Source: Treponema sp. (lineage in GTDB: Bacteria > Spirochaetota > Spirochaetia > Treponematales > Breznakiellaceae). Taken from it: a stretch of 36,191 bases of DNA. The stretch is from contig WQSF01000016.1 of NCBI GenBank assembly GCA_009788065.1, positions 1 through 36,191 of the forward strand, given 5' to 3'. The first letter of the stretch is position 1; each line of letters opens with the position of its first letter. The notes beneath the pieces were generated by a model. It saw nothing but the letters and a program-made list of their open reading frames with translations, was not told the DNA's origin and made no database searches. Of the stretch, positions 17,279 to 25,331 are shown in pieces. Position numbers and translations under genes: made by a program.

Positions 17279-17722
17279 ATGCCGTATAAAAACGTATCAT
17301 CTACATATAAAGAAACTACCGTAAAAACCGCAGGTCAGGGTCAGTTGATTGTCATGCTTTACGACGAAGCGGTGAGACAAATGACATCCGCCGTTGAACT
17401 CATGCAACTTGAAAAAACCAAAAGAGAACCCGGCAGAATTGAGCAGATCAACAAGGCGGTTATGAAAACCGAGGAAATTATCACAGAATTGCTGGTTTCC
17501 CTTGATTTTGATCAGGGCGGAGACATCTCCAAGAATCTATTCTCATTGTATACATGGTTTAACAAAGAACTTGTGGAAGCAAGCATAAATCATGATATCA
17601 ACAGAATGCTAACGGTAAAGGATATGCTTGCAGATTTAAGAAACACATGGAGCGCGGTTGCAAACCAAAAACCGGCGGAAGCGCCCAGAGAGGCTGTGGT
17701 AGGCCTTAATATTGCCGGTTAA
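17279..17722 (+). CDS. fliS: Flagellar export chaperone FliS
   Basis: FliS binds the C-terminus of flagellin in the cytosol, prevents its premature polymerisation and hands it to the export gate. The 147-residue all-helical protein has the family opening (YKETTVKTAGQGQLIVMLYDEAVRQM) and the LLVSLDFDQGGDISKNLFSLYTWFNKEL core, both diagnostic. GAGGGG lies just upstream of the ATG. It follows a sigma-28-type promoter and precedes the FlgN-like gene, a common pairing of filament chaperones. Confidence 0.94.
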   Translation: MPYKNVSSTYKETTVKTAGQGQLIVMLYDEAVRQMTSAVELMQLEKTKREPGRIEQINKAVMKTEEIITELLVSLDFDQGGDISKNLFSLYTWFNKELVEASINHDINRMLTVKDMLADLRNTWSAVANQKPAEAPREAVVGLNIAG

Positions 17723-17740
17723 CCGAAAAAGGGAGGGAAT

Positions 17741-18268
17741 ATGGCAATTTTAACTGAAGAAATTACAACAACAGAAATTAACTCAGCGGAGCTGGCTCAA
17801 AGAGTCGCAATTTTAAAACGTTTTAAAATACTGCTTTCTCAGCAAAGGGAAAGATTTCGCTCATACCTCGATTTACTCGATAAACAGCAGAATGTAATCG
17901 AATCAGGCAGCGCCGAAGATCTTTTAACCTATGTCGAAATAGAAGAAAAAATCGTCGCGGACATTTTCTCGATCCAAAAGGTTATAGATCCTCTGGAAGA
18001 AATGTACAACGCTGTCGTTTCCAATCAAAATCCAGGTAAAGTACAAGTCTCTGAAAACGGCGAAGAAGTGCCGAGCCTGAAAGCGTCGCTTGAAAAACTT
18101 AAAAATGAAGCTGTCGTCCGCTCTACAAAAAATAAAGAACTTCTCTCCAAGCGAATGTTGGAATTGCGCCAGGAAATCACAACCTTGCGCAACAATCCCT
18201 ACGCCGGAGCCGGAAGAACCGCCTACAGTAACTCCAACAAAGCCTCACTCGTAGACCTGCAAGGCTAA
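17741..18268 (+). CDS. FlgN-like flagellar chaperone
   Basis: The 175-residue protein is almost entirely predicted coiled coil: KRFKILLSQQRERFRSYLDLLDK, then VIESGSAEDLLTYVEIEEKIV, then LEKLKNEAVVRSTKNKELLSKR. The pattern of long N-terminal helices with a short acidic turn fits FlgN, the export chaperone of the hook-filament junction proteins, and the position directly after fliS supports it. Sequence conservation in this family is poor, so the call leans on context. A GGGAGGG ribosome binding site precedes the ATG, 18 bases after the fliS stop. Confidence 0.7.
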   Translation: MAILTEEITTTEINSAELAQRVAILKRFKILLSQQRERFRSYLDLLDKQQNVIESGSAEDLLTYVEIEEKIVADIFSIQKVIDPLEEMYNAVVSNQNPGKVQVSENGEEVPSLKASLEKLKNEAVVRSTKNKELLSKRMLELRQEITTLRNNPYAGAGRTAYSNSNKASLVDLQG

Positions 18269-18283
18269 AGAAAGCCAATTAGT

Positions 18284-18315
18284 GGGCGATACTGGGATTG
18301 ACCGTGACTTCTTCG
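18284..18315 (-). pseudogene. tRNA-Val 3'-half relic
   Basis: Read on the minus strand this stretch gives a degraded anticodon-arm end, a damaged T-arm (GTCAATCCCAGT) and a perfect acceptor strand ATCGCCC, matching the 3' half of the intact tRNA-Val next to it with several changes and one-base deletions. No 5' half is attached; a matching 5' half lies on the far side of the intact tRNA. Confidence 0.65.
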
Positions 18316-18343
18316 ATTTTAACTTTTAAATGAAGATAAATAA

Positions 18344-18416
18344 TGGGCGATACTGGATTCGAACCGGTGGCTTCTACCGTGTGAAGGTAGCACTCTAACC
18401 ACTGAGTTAATCGCCC
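18344..18416 (-). tRNA. tRNA-Val(CAC)
   Basis: The minus strand folds into a full cloverleaf of 73 bases. The acceptor is GGGCGAT/ATCGCCC with discriminator A, the D-stem is ACTC/GAGT, and the anticodon stem is CTACC/GGTAG with loop TTCACAC, so the anticodon is CAC (Val, codon GUG). The T-loop is TTCGAAT. The T-stem has one C-A mismatch in the middle, a mild weakness. No CCA is encoded. It is the only complete copy in a cluster of broken ones. Confidence 0.85.
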
Positions 18417-18428
18417 ATCATTTATCCT

Positions 18429-18455
18429 TAGCACTCTCCCGCTGAGTTAATCGTC
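18429..18455 (-). pseudogene. tRNA 5'-half relic
   Basis: The minus strand reads GGACGATTAACTCAGCGGGA and on into GAGTGCTA: acceptor 5' strand, D-arm and the start of an anticodon stem, after which homology stops. Together with the 3'-half relic at 18284-18315 it could be one tRNA split by the intact tRNA-Val lying between them. Confidence 0.6.
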
Positions 18456-18478
18456 CACAAATTACTTTTGTCAAAAAT

Positions 18479-18596
18479 CGTGGCTTCTACCGGGTGTCAT
18501 TGCCGGGCGGCTGAATAGCCGCCCGTATAATCCTTCCTTATAATGCGCGACCTGAAGGGTCGTTTGGTAGTACTCTAACCACTGAGTTAATCGCCC
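18479..18596 (-). pseudogene. tRNA-Val(GAC)-like relic split by a 65-base hairpin insert
   Basis: On the minus strand 18596-18566 is a complete tRNA-Val 5' half ending in the anticodon-stem strand CTACC. About 65 bases of unrelated sequence follow (18501-18565), then 18500-18479 resumes with TGACACCCGGTAGAAGCCAC, the anticodon (GAC) and 3' anticodon stem. The T-arm and acceptor 3' strand are missing, so it cannot be a working tRNA or a simple intron-bearing one. The insert holds two hairpins, CGACC/GGTCG and GGGCGGCT/AGCCGCCC. The relic begins 6 bases after the stop of the sugar isomerase gene. Confidence 0.6.
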
Positions 18597-18602
18597 AAAC
18601 TG

Positions 18603-19595
18603 TTATTCTGTTTTTGCTGTGTCGTCGGCGGCAGTGTCTGTCGGAGAAAAATTGATGTTCTTTACAAACTCGCAGGCTTCCTTGGCGCCGACTTCCCTGT
18701 TCATGCCGCTGTCTTCCCATTCCACTGAAAGCGGACCTTTGTAGTTGATCGCGTTTAGCTCGCGGATGAAGTTTTCAAAGTCAACATCGCCGTGTCCCGG
18801 CGAGCGGAAATTCCAGCCGCGTCTGACATCGCCGAAATTCAAGAAAGAGCCGAGTATACTGGATTTGCCGTCCAATGTTACCGCTGTGTCTTTCATGTGA
18901 ACATGCAGTAACTGTCTGTGGAAATCACGAATAAAAAGCGCAGGACTTACACCCTGCCATACAAGATGAGACGGATCAAGGTTGAATCCGAGAGTTTTAC
19001 GATTCTTAAATTCCTTAAGAAGCCGTTCCGCGGTGTAGTAGTCGAAGGCGATTTGCGCGGGATGAACTTCCAGCGCGTATTTAATTCCGTTCTTGTCAAA
19101 GTCGTCAAAAATAGGAGTCCAGGCTTTGATGATCTGCGCATACGCGTCTGTTATCATCTGCTCGGTTACCTGCGGAATGGAATACCAATACGCCCAAATC
19201 GGGTTTCCCATAAAACCTGTTACGATTTTTACGCCGAGGTTCTTCGCAGCGACAGCGGCGTATTTCATTTCCTGAGCCGCCCATTTGCGAATCTCATCAG
19301 GTTTTGTACCCGCTCCCTGCGGGATAAGAGCGGCGATACGAGGATCGGGATTGTCGCCGACACACTGACCGATAAGATGGGTTCCGATTGCAAATACTTT
19401 TAATCCGAAATTTTTTAATATATTTTTTCGTTCTTCAACATACTTGGCGTCAGTCGCGGCTTTCTTTAAATCTAAGTGATCGCCCAAACAGGCAATTTCT
19501 ATCCCTTCATAACCGAAGGATTTTGCTTTTTCGCAGAATTTCTCAAAGGGCATGTCCGCCCACTGTCCAGAAAATAATGTTATTGGTCTTGACAT
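18603..19595 (-). CDS. Sugar phosphate isomerase/epimerase (xylose-isomerase-like TIM barrel)
   Basis: The 330-residue protein has the AP-endonuclease-2/xylose-isomerase-like fold. Visible elements are GYEGIEIACLGDHLD (first metal-site strand), KYALEVHP (Glu ligand), LGFNLDPSHLVWQG (Asp and His), HVHMKDT and GHGDVDFENFIREL, ending in PLSVEWED (Glu). Such enzymes interconvert keto and aldo sugars or inositol derivatives; no specific substrate can be given. The track start at 19607 is TTG, but ATG 19595 is preceded by a perfect GGAGGT, so the shorter form is chosen. No signal peptide is seen. Confidence 0.88.
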   Translation of the reverse strand: MSRPITLFSGQWADMPFEKFCEKAKSFGYEGIEIACLGDHLDLKKAATDAKYVEERKNILKNFGLKVFAIGTHLIGQCVGDNPDPRIAALIPQGAGTKPDEIRKWAAQEMKYAAVAAKNLGVKIVTGFMGNPIWAYWYSIPQVTEQMITDAYAQIIKAWTPIFDDFDKNGIKYALEVHPAQIAFDYYTAERLLKEFKNRKTLGFNLDPSHLVWQGVSPALFIRDFHRQLLHVHMKDTAVTLDGKSSILGSFLNFGDVRRGWNFRSPGHGDVDFENFIRELNAINYKGPLSVEWEDSGMNREVGAKEACEFVKNINFSPTDTAADDTAKTE

Positions 19596-19671
19596 ATATA
19601 CCTCCAAGGGGATCGTTTGGCTATGATAGAATAATAATAAACAAAATGCAAGTATATAAACAAGGGAATAT

Positions 19672-20715
19672 ATGAATAATATCGGGATTTTCCGCCTGCC
19701 GCCGGCATTTGCCGCAGCCGCTCTTCTGGCTGTTTCGGGCTTATTTTCCGGCTGTTATACATTGACACAGGGCGTAACCATGCTCGGATACCTGAATCAG
19801 GCAATACCGCTGGAGCAGGTTGAAGATAAGGAATTTGTCCGCCTTGTAGCGGATATCCGCGAATTTGCGATGAAAGAATTAAGTCTCGCAGAGAGCCGCA
19901 ATTATACAAAATACGTAAATATTGACAGGGACTACCTTGCGGCGGTTGTATCCGCATCGTCGAAAGATTCATTTACCCGTCAAGAATGGAATTACCCTAT
20001 CGTGGGTAAAATGCCGTACAAAGGTTTTTTTAATATTGACGGCGCCCGCAAAGAAAGAATAAAACTTGAAAAAAAAGATCTTGATGTCTGGATACGCCCT
20101 GTTGACGCTTTCAGCACCCTCGGATGGTTCAGAGATCCTCTTTATTCGTACATGAGTAAATATTCCCCGTCAAGGCTTGCAGACCTTATTATTCACGAAC
20201 TGGTTCATGCTACGGTGTTTATTAAAGGACAGGTTCAATTTAACGAAGAATTAGCGGAATTTATCGGGAGCGAAGGAGCGAAACTTTTTATGGAAACACA
20301 CTACGGCGCTGACTCGGAAGAACACGCTAAAACGCTTGGTTCTGCGGAAGAAAGTAAAAAATATGTCGAGTTCATTCAGGAATTAATATTTGAACTGGAC
20401 ACCCTTTATTCAACCAAAATAGACAGAGAAGAAAAATTAGCCGAAAAAGAAAGGATAATAAACACGGCAAAAGAAAGGTTTAAAGCCGGGTATGACAGTA
20501 ATTTTACAAACGATAATTACAGGGGATTTTCTGAAATGCCGATCAACAACGCCTTCCTGGAACTTTACAGATTGTACCATGACGAAGATAATTTTTATAA
20601 AGATTTATTTGAACGCACAGGAAGCGACTTAACGGCTTTTATCGCCGCCGCGAAAACAATCACAAAAAAAGGCGGAAAACCAAGAGCCCAACTGGAAAAA
20701 GCGTTATTAAAATAA
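19672..20715 (+). CDS. Putative lipoprotein aminopeptidase (PF10023-type)
   Basis: The N-terminus is a lipoprotein signal with lipobox FSGC, putting lipidated Cys at residue 28. The HELVH zinc motif is at residues 175-179 with a downstream EELAEF helix that could give the third ligand. The string YLAAVVSAS and the motif VGKMPYKGFF are characteristic of the COG4324 predicted-aminopeptidase family. It should act in the periplasm or at the membrane surface; its substrate is not known. It is divergent from the sugar isomerase, and its stop lies 1 base from the stop of the transglycosylase gene. Confidence 0.88.
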   Translation: MNNIGIFRLPPAFAAAALLAVSGLFSGCYTLTQGVTMLGYLNQAIPLEQVEDKEFVRLVADIREFAMKELSLAESRNYTKYVNIDRDYLAAVVSASSKDSFTRQEWNYPIVGKMPYKGFFNIDGARKERIKLEKKDLDVWIRPVDAFSTLGWFRDPLYSYMSKYSPSRLADLIIHELVHATVFIKGQVQFNEELAEFIGSEGAKLFMETHYGADSEEHAKTLGSAEESKKYVEFIQELIFELDTLYSTKIDREEKLAEKERIINTAKERFKAGYDSNFTNDNYRGFSEMPINNAFLELYRLYHDEDNFYKDLFERTGSDLTAFIAAAKTITKKGGKPRAQLEKALLK

Positions 20716-20716
20716 C

Positions 20717-22738
20717 CTACTCTTTATTTACTGCTTTACCGTAATACAATTCCTGATAAACCCTTGCCGCGCCTAAAACCCTTTTACCGTAATCTCTGGT
20801 TTCTAAAATGGGAACCGTCTCTATAAATAAATCAACAGGCAGTCTGCTTGCTGTACGCAGTCTTCGTATCCGGTTCTGACCGCCGTTGTAAGCCATAAGC
20901 GCGAGTACCGTTTCCTGATTAAAGTAAGCCATCAGATTTGAAAAATAAAATGTGCCTATGTGAACGTTTAATTCCGGGTTTGTTGAATCGACGCTGCCGT
21001 CCGTATCTGCATAATCAGGACCGCCCGCGCGTCTTAATCTGTCCGCTGTATCTTTTGCGGTGCTTGGCATTAACTGCATTAATCCGACAGCGCCGGCATG
21101 AGAAACAACGGCGCTTCTGAACGCGCTTTCCGAGCGGGTAAGACCGTAAAGAAGCGACGGTTCAAAATTGTATTGATCCGCATACAACTCTATCAATTCT
21201 TTGAAAGGACGCGGAAACATTAATTCCCAGTTGCGCCTGTCCCTGTTATATCCGTCCATATAAATGTACAGAGTAGAAAGGCGCATTGACTGCGGATACA
21301 TTCCCTCTCTGTCATACACTTGCGCAAGAACGCGGATTTCGCCGGGAGTTAAATCCTTCTCCACAGCTCTTAAATAAGAGACGGAATAATCAGCCGCGCC
21401 GTTATTAAAAAAATCAAGAAGGAACTGTAAACACTGAGAATATTCGGAAGCCGGAATATCATCTGCGGATTCTTCCGCCAATTCAAAAAACGGCAGTTCA
21501 AGAGCGTCAGCGCTCAGAGCGCGGTAATAAAACGCAGGTATAGAAAAAATAATGCCGGTATCATACGCGATACGGTAATATGCGGAAGAATCCGCGGCTT
21601 GTGTATTTGCGATCTGCGCGGCAAGACGGGAATCTGACGCGCTGAGATAATCATATTCGATTAAACGCGCAATAACCCAGGCGTAACTTGTTACAAAGTT
21701 TCCGGTATTAATGTTCTGTATCAAGGCAAAAGTTTTAACAACATTGCTCCATTCCCTTCCCGAAATAAGTTTAAATAAAAATCTTTCCATGATGTCGTTG
21801 TAATAACTGCCTCTGTGCCATTTTGAAACATATTTCTCCAGCAGCACAATATAACCCGCGGAAGGCCCTGTAATTATCGAATCTAACATATACCAGATAC
21901 ATGCGTCCTGCTGATTTAAATCAGGCGCGTCAACTAACGCTTGTTCAAAAAGCGAAACGGCTTTAGCGCCCTGTCCTCCGATTCTGCGCGAAATACGCGC
22001 GGAGTAAAAATTCAGCCTGTAACGCAAATCCATCAATATGTCAGGCGCGTTAGACATATTTTCAGGCAGATTACCAGCCCACTGCTGAAAAAGAACAAGC
22101 CCTTCGTCTTTTGTTTGCGTGTACACAAACGTCCTTCCCAACGCGTTTATCAAACCCGGATGTTCCATAAATAATTCTGGCATTTGCTGCGGCCATAAAC
22201 CGTCCTCTTGAAAAAACCGAAAAAGCGGTAGCGCTTCATTGTACTGAAGCCGCGAGACAGCGTTGTACCCGGCCATTACCGCTACTTCGTCATATGAAAA
22301 AGAAATATTGCGTTTTGAACATTCGTCCAATAAATACTGTCTGGCTTCGATAAAAGACGCGGTATTTAAATCATGATTAAAAAGGAATGAAAGAGCCCGT
22401 TCCTTCGTTAAATTTTGTCCCGCGCCTGAAGTCATGTCAAAAACATCAGCCCAAAAACCGCGTGCTTCCTTTTTAATAAGTTCTTCTGTTTTTCGCGAAA
22501 TATTTTTTCCTTGCATATGTAAAACCGCAAGTTCTTCCGACGCGTACCGCCTTACATACTCGTTCGGGTTTGAAAGCGCTTTTTCAAACAGAGCGGCTTT
22601 TTCGTCAGTTGAATCATTCATAAGAGCAAGATAAAAATCGTTTTTGGACGCCTGAGAAACGCAAGAGAAAATAAAAAATGAAAAGAATATAAAAACGCAC
22701 AGCCTCGCAAAGGAGCCGGAAACATTGTAGTTGCGCAT
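20717..22738 (-). CDS. slt: Lytic transglycosylase lipoprotein (Slt type)
   Basis: The 673-residue protein begins with a signal ending in IFSC, a lipobox. Residues 40-500 are a long helical superhelical region as in Slt70. The C-terminal catalytic domain (about 510-640) has FEPSLLYGLTRSESAF with the catalytic Glu, then GAVGLMQLMPSTA and LMAYNGGQNRI, the three defining motifs. The enzyme cuts the MurNAc-GlcNAc bond of peptidoglycan, forming 1,6-anhydro ends. AAGGGAGA lies just upstream of the ATG. It follows the LysM protein gene by 35 bases on the same strand, suggesting joint action on the wall. Confidence 0.92.
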   Translation of the reverse strand: MRNYNVSGSFARLCVFIFFSFFIFSCVSQASKNDFYLALMNDSTDEKAALFEKALSNPNEYVRRYASEELAVLHMQGKNISRKTEELIKKEARGFWADVFDMTSGAGQNLTKERALSFLFNHDLNTASFIEARQYLLDECSKRNISFSYDEVAVMAGYNAVSRLQYNEALPLFRFFQEDGLWPQQMPELFMEHPGLINALGRTFVYTQTKDEGLVLFQQWAGNLPENMSNAPDILMDLRYRLNFYSARISRRIGGQGAKAVSLFEQALVDAPDLNQQDACIWYMLDSIITGPSAGYIVLLEKYVSKWHRGSYYNDIMERFLFKLISGREWSNVVKTFALIQNINTGNFVTSYAWVIARLIEYDYLSASDSRLAAQIANTQAADSSAYYRIAYDTGIIFSIPAFYYRALSADALELPFFELAEESADDIPASEYSQCLQFLLDFFNNGAADYSVSYLRAVEKDLTPGEIRVLAQVYDREGMYPQSMRLSTLYIYMDGYNRDRRNWELMFPRPFKELIELYADQYNFEPSLLYGLTRSESAFRSAVVSHAGAVGLMQLMPSTAKDTADRLRRAGGPDYADTDGSVDSTNPELNVHIGTFYFSNLMAYFNQETVLALMAYNGGQNRIRRLRTASRLPVDLFIETVPILETRDYGKRVLGAARVYQELYYGKAVNKE

Positions 22739-22773
22739 CGATCTCCCTTGCGAAATATCGCTTGAATTACTGA

Positions 22774-23757
22774 CTAGTTTCGCGGAGGAATACGAATCGT
22801 CCTTCCGGAAATAATCAAGTTTGCGTTACGAATATTATTATGGCGTGCTATTCTCGGGTACTGCCACGGATCACGGTAGAACGCTTCCGCTATATCCCAC
22901 AATGTATCGCCCCAACGAATCGTGTAATTAACACCTTCTCTTGGAATTGTCGCAGGAACGTTATACGAAGCAACCGGCGGATTTCTGCCGCTTGTTGAAC
23001 GGCGGGTCTGGCTTTGCACGGGAGCGGGCGGTGCGTAAATGACGGGCGGCGGCGCTATTACCTGTTGAACAGGTTCTGTCTGCCTTACAGGTTCAGTCTG
23101 CTTCACAGGCTCAGGCTCAGGGACCGGTTCAGGCTGTCTTAAAGGTTCGGGTTCAGGTTCAGGTTGTCTCAGAGGTTCATACACAGCGGTAGCCGCCGGT
23201 TTATTAAACCACGAGCGGACGACATCCATGCCGCCGAAGAAAAACAGCCAACCGGCTATAAGCCCCAATAAGAGCAGTATAATAATTAAAACAATAATCC
23301 AAGTTTTGGAAGAACCTTCTTTTCGTACCTTTTCAGCCTGATTGTACAGACCGGAAGGCGGCTCTTCGTTTGCTTCAAGTTCAAAATCAGGAATATCCGC
23401 GTCGCGCGTGGTTTCGTCAAGCGATTTTAAGGAAACATTCAAAATATAATGCTCGCCGCCTGAACTTGTATCAAGGTCGATCGCGTCAGCGATAATTTCG
23501 CCGTTTTCATTGGAGGAAATAACCATTTCTATGGAAGGATCACCCTTGGGCTTCGGCTGGACATTCTCAACAACAAGGCTGCCGATATACTGAGCGTCCG
23601 CCATAACGCTTGCCTGGCTTCGATACAAATCAATTTGAACGCTTGGTTGATTATCATGGACTGTGGTTAAAATCATTCTCTTTTTTATCGAAGAGTTCTC
23701 CTCAATTATGGGGTAGAATTCTCCGTTGGCGATTTTAATGCCAATATTTGATGCCAT
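22774..23757 (-). CDS. Hsp70 substrate-binding-like domain fused to a membrane helix and LysM
   Basis: Four parts are visible in 327 residues. Residues 12-110 resemble the beta-sandwich peptide-binding domain of DnaK: DNQPSVQIDLYRSQ, then YIGSLVVENVQPKPKGDPSIEM and the ENGEI turn. Residues 153-175 are a transmembrane helix. Residues 194-232 are a Pro/Glu repeat linker (LRQPEPEPEP and variants). Residues 277-325 are a LysM domain (YTIRWGDTLWDIAEAFY) that binds peptidoglycan. No ATPase domain is present. The topology implies a cytosolic SBD-like sensor tied to the wall. AAGGAG precedes the ATG. It heads an operon with the lytic transglycosylase. Confidence 0.85.
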   Translation of the reverse strand: MASNIGIKIANGEFYPIIEENSSIKKRMILTTVHDNQPSVQIDLYRSQASVMADAQYIGSLVVENVQPKPKGDPSIEMVISSNENGEIIADAIDLDTSSGGEHYILNVSLKSLDETTRDADIPDFELEANEEPPSGLYNQAEKVRKEGSSKTWIIVLIIILLLLGLIAGWLFFFGGMDVVRSWFNKPAATAVYEPLRQPEPEPEPLRQPEPVPEPEPVKQTEPVRQTEPVQQVIAPPPVIYAPPAPVQSQTRRSTSGRNPPVASYNVPATIPREGVNYTIRWGDTLWDIAEAFYRDPWQYPRIARHNNIRNANLIISGRTIRIPPRN

Positions 23758-23846
23758 GGGGTTAGCTCCTTTTTCCCGGACTTAAAAACAGCCTTCTTTT
23801 AAGTTTATACTCTTGATTTACCTTCTGTCAAGAGATTGACGGCTCT

Positions 23847-23871
23847 TAAAATTAGTTTTATTAGCCGATAT
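23847..23871 (+). promoter_or_regulatory. Possible sigma-28-like promoter, spacing imperfect
   Basis: TAAA at 23847 and GCCGATAT at 23864 resemble a FliA promoter, but the spacer is 13 rather than 15 bases. A second CCGATAAT lies at 23938-23945, only 7 bases before the ATG of the TPR gene. Either could serve that gene; neither is a full match. Confidence 0.3.
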
Positions 23872-23952
23872 ATGCCAAATTTTGATAATATTAACGTATT
23901 TAACAGGCAAAACCTGTATCAAAAAACATAAAAATGACCGATAATAGAAATT

Positions 23953-25326
23953 ATGAGTCCAGTAGTTGTCGGTATAATTGGCGTTGTATTTATCGCGGCG
24001 GTTATTCTATTAATTTTGAATATTACACGCAATTCCGCGATGATTGGAGGAAGAAGCTCGAAAGATCGTGAAGCTGCCGTAAAAGAAGCAAACAAGCGTT
24101 TGGCTCAAAACCCCAATGATCCCGAAGCCCTGCACCTGCTTGCAGGCGTTTATTTTGACGAGCAAAATTGGGATAAGGCGATGAAAACCTATGAAAACGT
24201 CGCCGACCAGATCGCCCAGAAGCAGATCCCCGGAATCGATAATTTTGAAGTAAATTTAAGATACGGCATGTCAGCGAGAAAACTAGGTATGGTTGAACAA
24301 GCCTACAAGGGTTTTTCAATGGCAAGAACGTTCAGACAGGATAACAAGGAAGTAAACTTCGAACTTGGGTCTCTTGAATTTGACAGGAAAAACTATGAAA
24401 AAGCGGTTCAACTGCTTCAACAGGCGCGCATACAGGAACCAGATAATCCTGCCATCCTTCGCTGTCTTGGACATGCGCTTTTCAGATTGAAAAAACCGAA
24501 GGAAGCTATGAGTTATATCCGCAAAGCGATTGACCTTGCTCCCGAAGACAAAGAATCCCTTTACACACTCGCCGAGTGCTACCACGAAGCGAACCAGACA
24601 GAACAGGCTCTGAAGATTTTTAACCACCTTCGCGCCGACCCGGGTATTGGACCGAACTGCTGTCTCACAGCAGGAACGATTCACCTGGATACAAGACAGT
24701 ACGAAGCCGCCATTCAGGATTTTGAAATCGGCTTAAAACACATGAATATAAAAGCTGATATTCTTGCCGAATTGCGCTACAAGCTAGCCACGACATTGAT
24801 CAAGTTAAATGAAATCGGCAAAGCAATTCCATATTTAAAACAGCTTCAATCCGAAAATCCCGGTTATAAAGACGTAACAGTCCTCTTGGGAAAATATATC
24901 GAATTAAACGCAAACCGCAACCTTCAGACATTCCTGATGGGCTCTCAGGCTGATTTTATCGCAATATGCCGAAGGATCGTAATGACATATTATCCGCGCT
25001 CCAAAGTAAAAATTACAAATATAGCCGTTAACAAAAACGAATGGGCGGATATCCTTACGGAAATCGACACAGTCAAGTGGTCTGATATAATAATGTTCCG
25101 TTTTATCAGAACACAAGGTTCGATTGGAGAACTTATTATCAGGGACTTCCATTCGCATCTTAAAGACGCGAAAGCGGGAAAGGGTGTCTGCATTACCGTT
25201 GGACAATACACAGAAGAAGCGAAAAGATACACAGAAGCCCGTCTCATCGATTTAATCGAAAAAGAAAGGCTTCAGGCGATACTCAACTCGCTCGACGCGA
25301 AAACCGCAGCGGCGGCAAAAAAATAA
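23953..25326 (+). CDS. Membrane-anchored TPR protein with C-terminal Mrr-like domain
   Basis: Residues 3-24 are a membrane segment (VVVGIIGVVFIAAVILLILN). Residues 35-320 hold about eight TPR-type helical pairs (AVKEANKRLAQNPNDPEALH, AMSYIRKAIDLAPEDKESLY). The last 120 residues differ: SDIIMFRFIRTQGSIGELII, then FHSHLKDAKAGKGVCITVG and YTEEAKRYTEARLIDLIEKERL. These follow the order of a restriction-endonuclease-like Mrr_cat domain, including the ITVG strand and LID helix. The usual catalytic QxK is replaced by RFIR, so nuclease activity is doubtful. The stop lies 5 bases from the convergent EEP gene. Confidence 0.82.
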   Translation: MSPVVVGIIGVVFIAAVILLILNITRNSAMIGGRSSKDREAAVKEANKRLAQNPNDPEALHLLAGVYFDEQNWDKAMKTYENVADQIAQKQIPGIDNFEVNLRYGMSARKLGMVEQAYKGFSMARTFRQDNKEVNFELGSLEFDRKNYEKAVQLLQQARIQEPDNPAILRCLGHALFRLKKPKEAMSYIRKAIDLAPEDKESLYTLAECYHEANQTEQALKIFNHLRADPGIGPNCCLTAGTIHLDTRQYEAAIQDFEIGLKHMNIKADILAELRYKLATTLIKLNEIGKAIPYLKQLQSENPGYKDVTVLLGKYIELNANRNLQTFLMGSQADFIAICRRIVMTYYPRSKVKITNIAVNKNEWADILTEIDTVKWSDIIMFRFIRTQGSIGELIIRDFHSHLKDAKAGKGVCITVGQYTEEAKRYTEARLIDLIEKERLQAILNSLDAKTAAAAKK

Positions 25327-25331
25327 TTCCG

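Noticed and set aside
18479-18596. Functional intron-containing tRNA-Val(GAC)
   Set aside because: The T-arm and acceptor 3' strand are missing after the anticodon arm and two extra C bases disturb the loop, so splicing would not restore a tRNA.
18918-19403. 161-aa plus-strand ORF opposite the sugar isomerase
   Set aside because: Antisense shadow of a well-recognised TIM-barrel enzyme gene.
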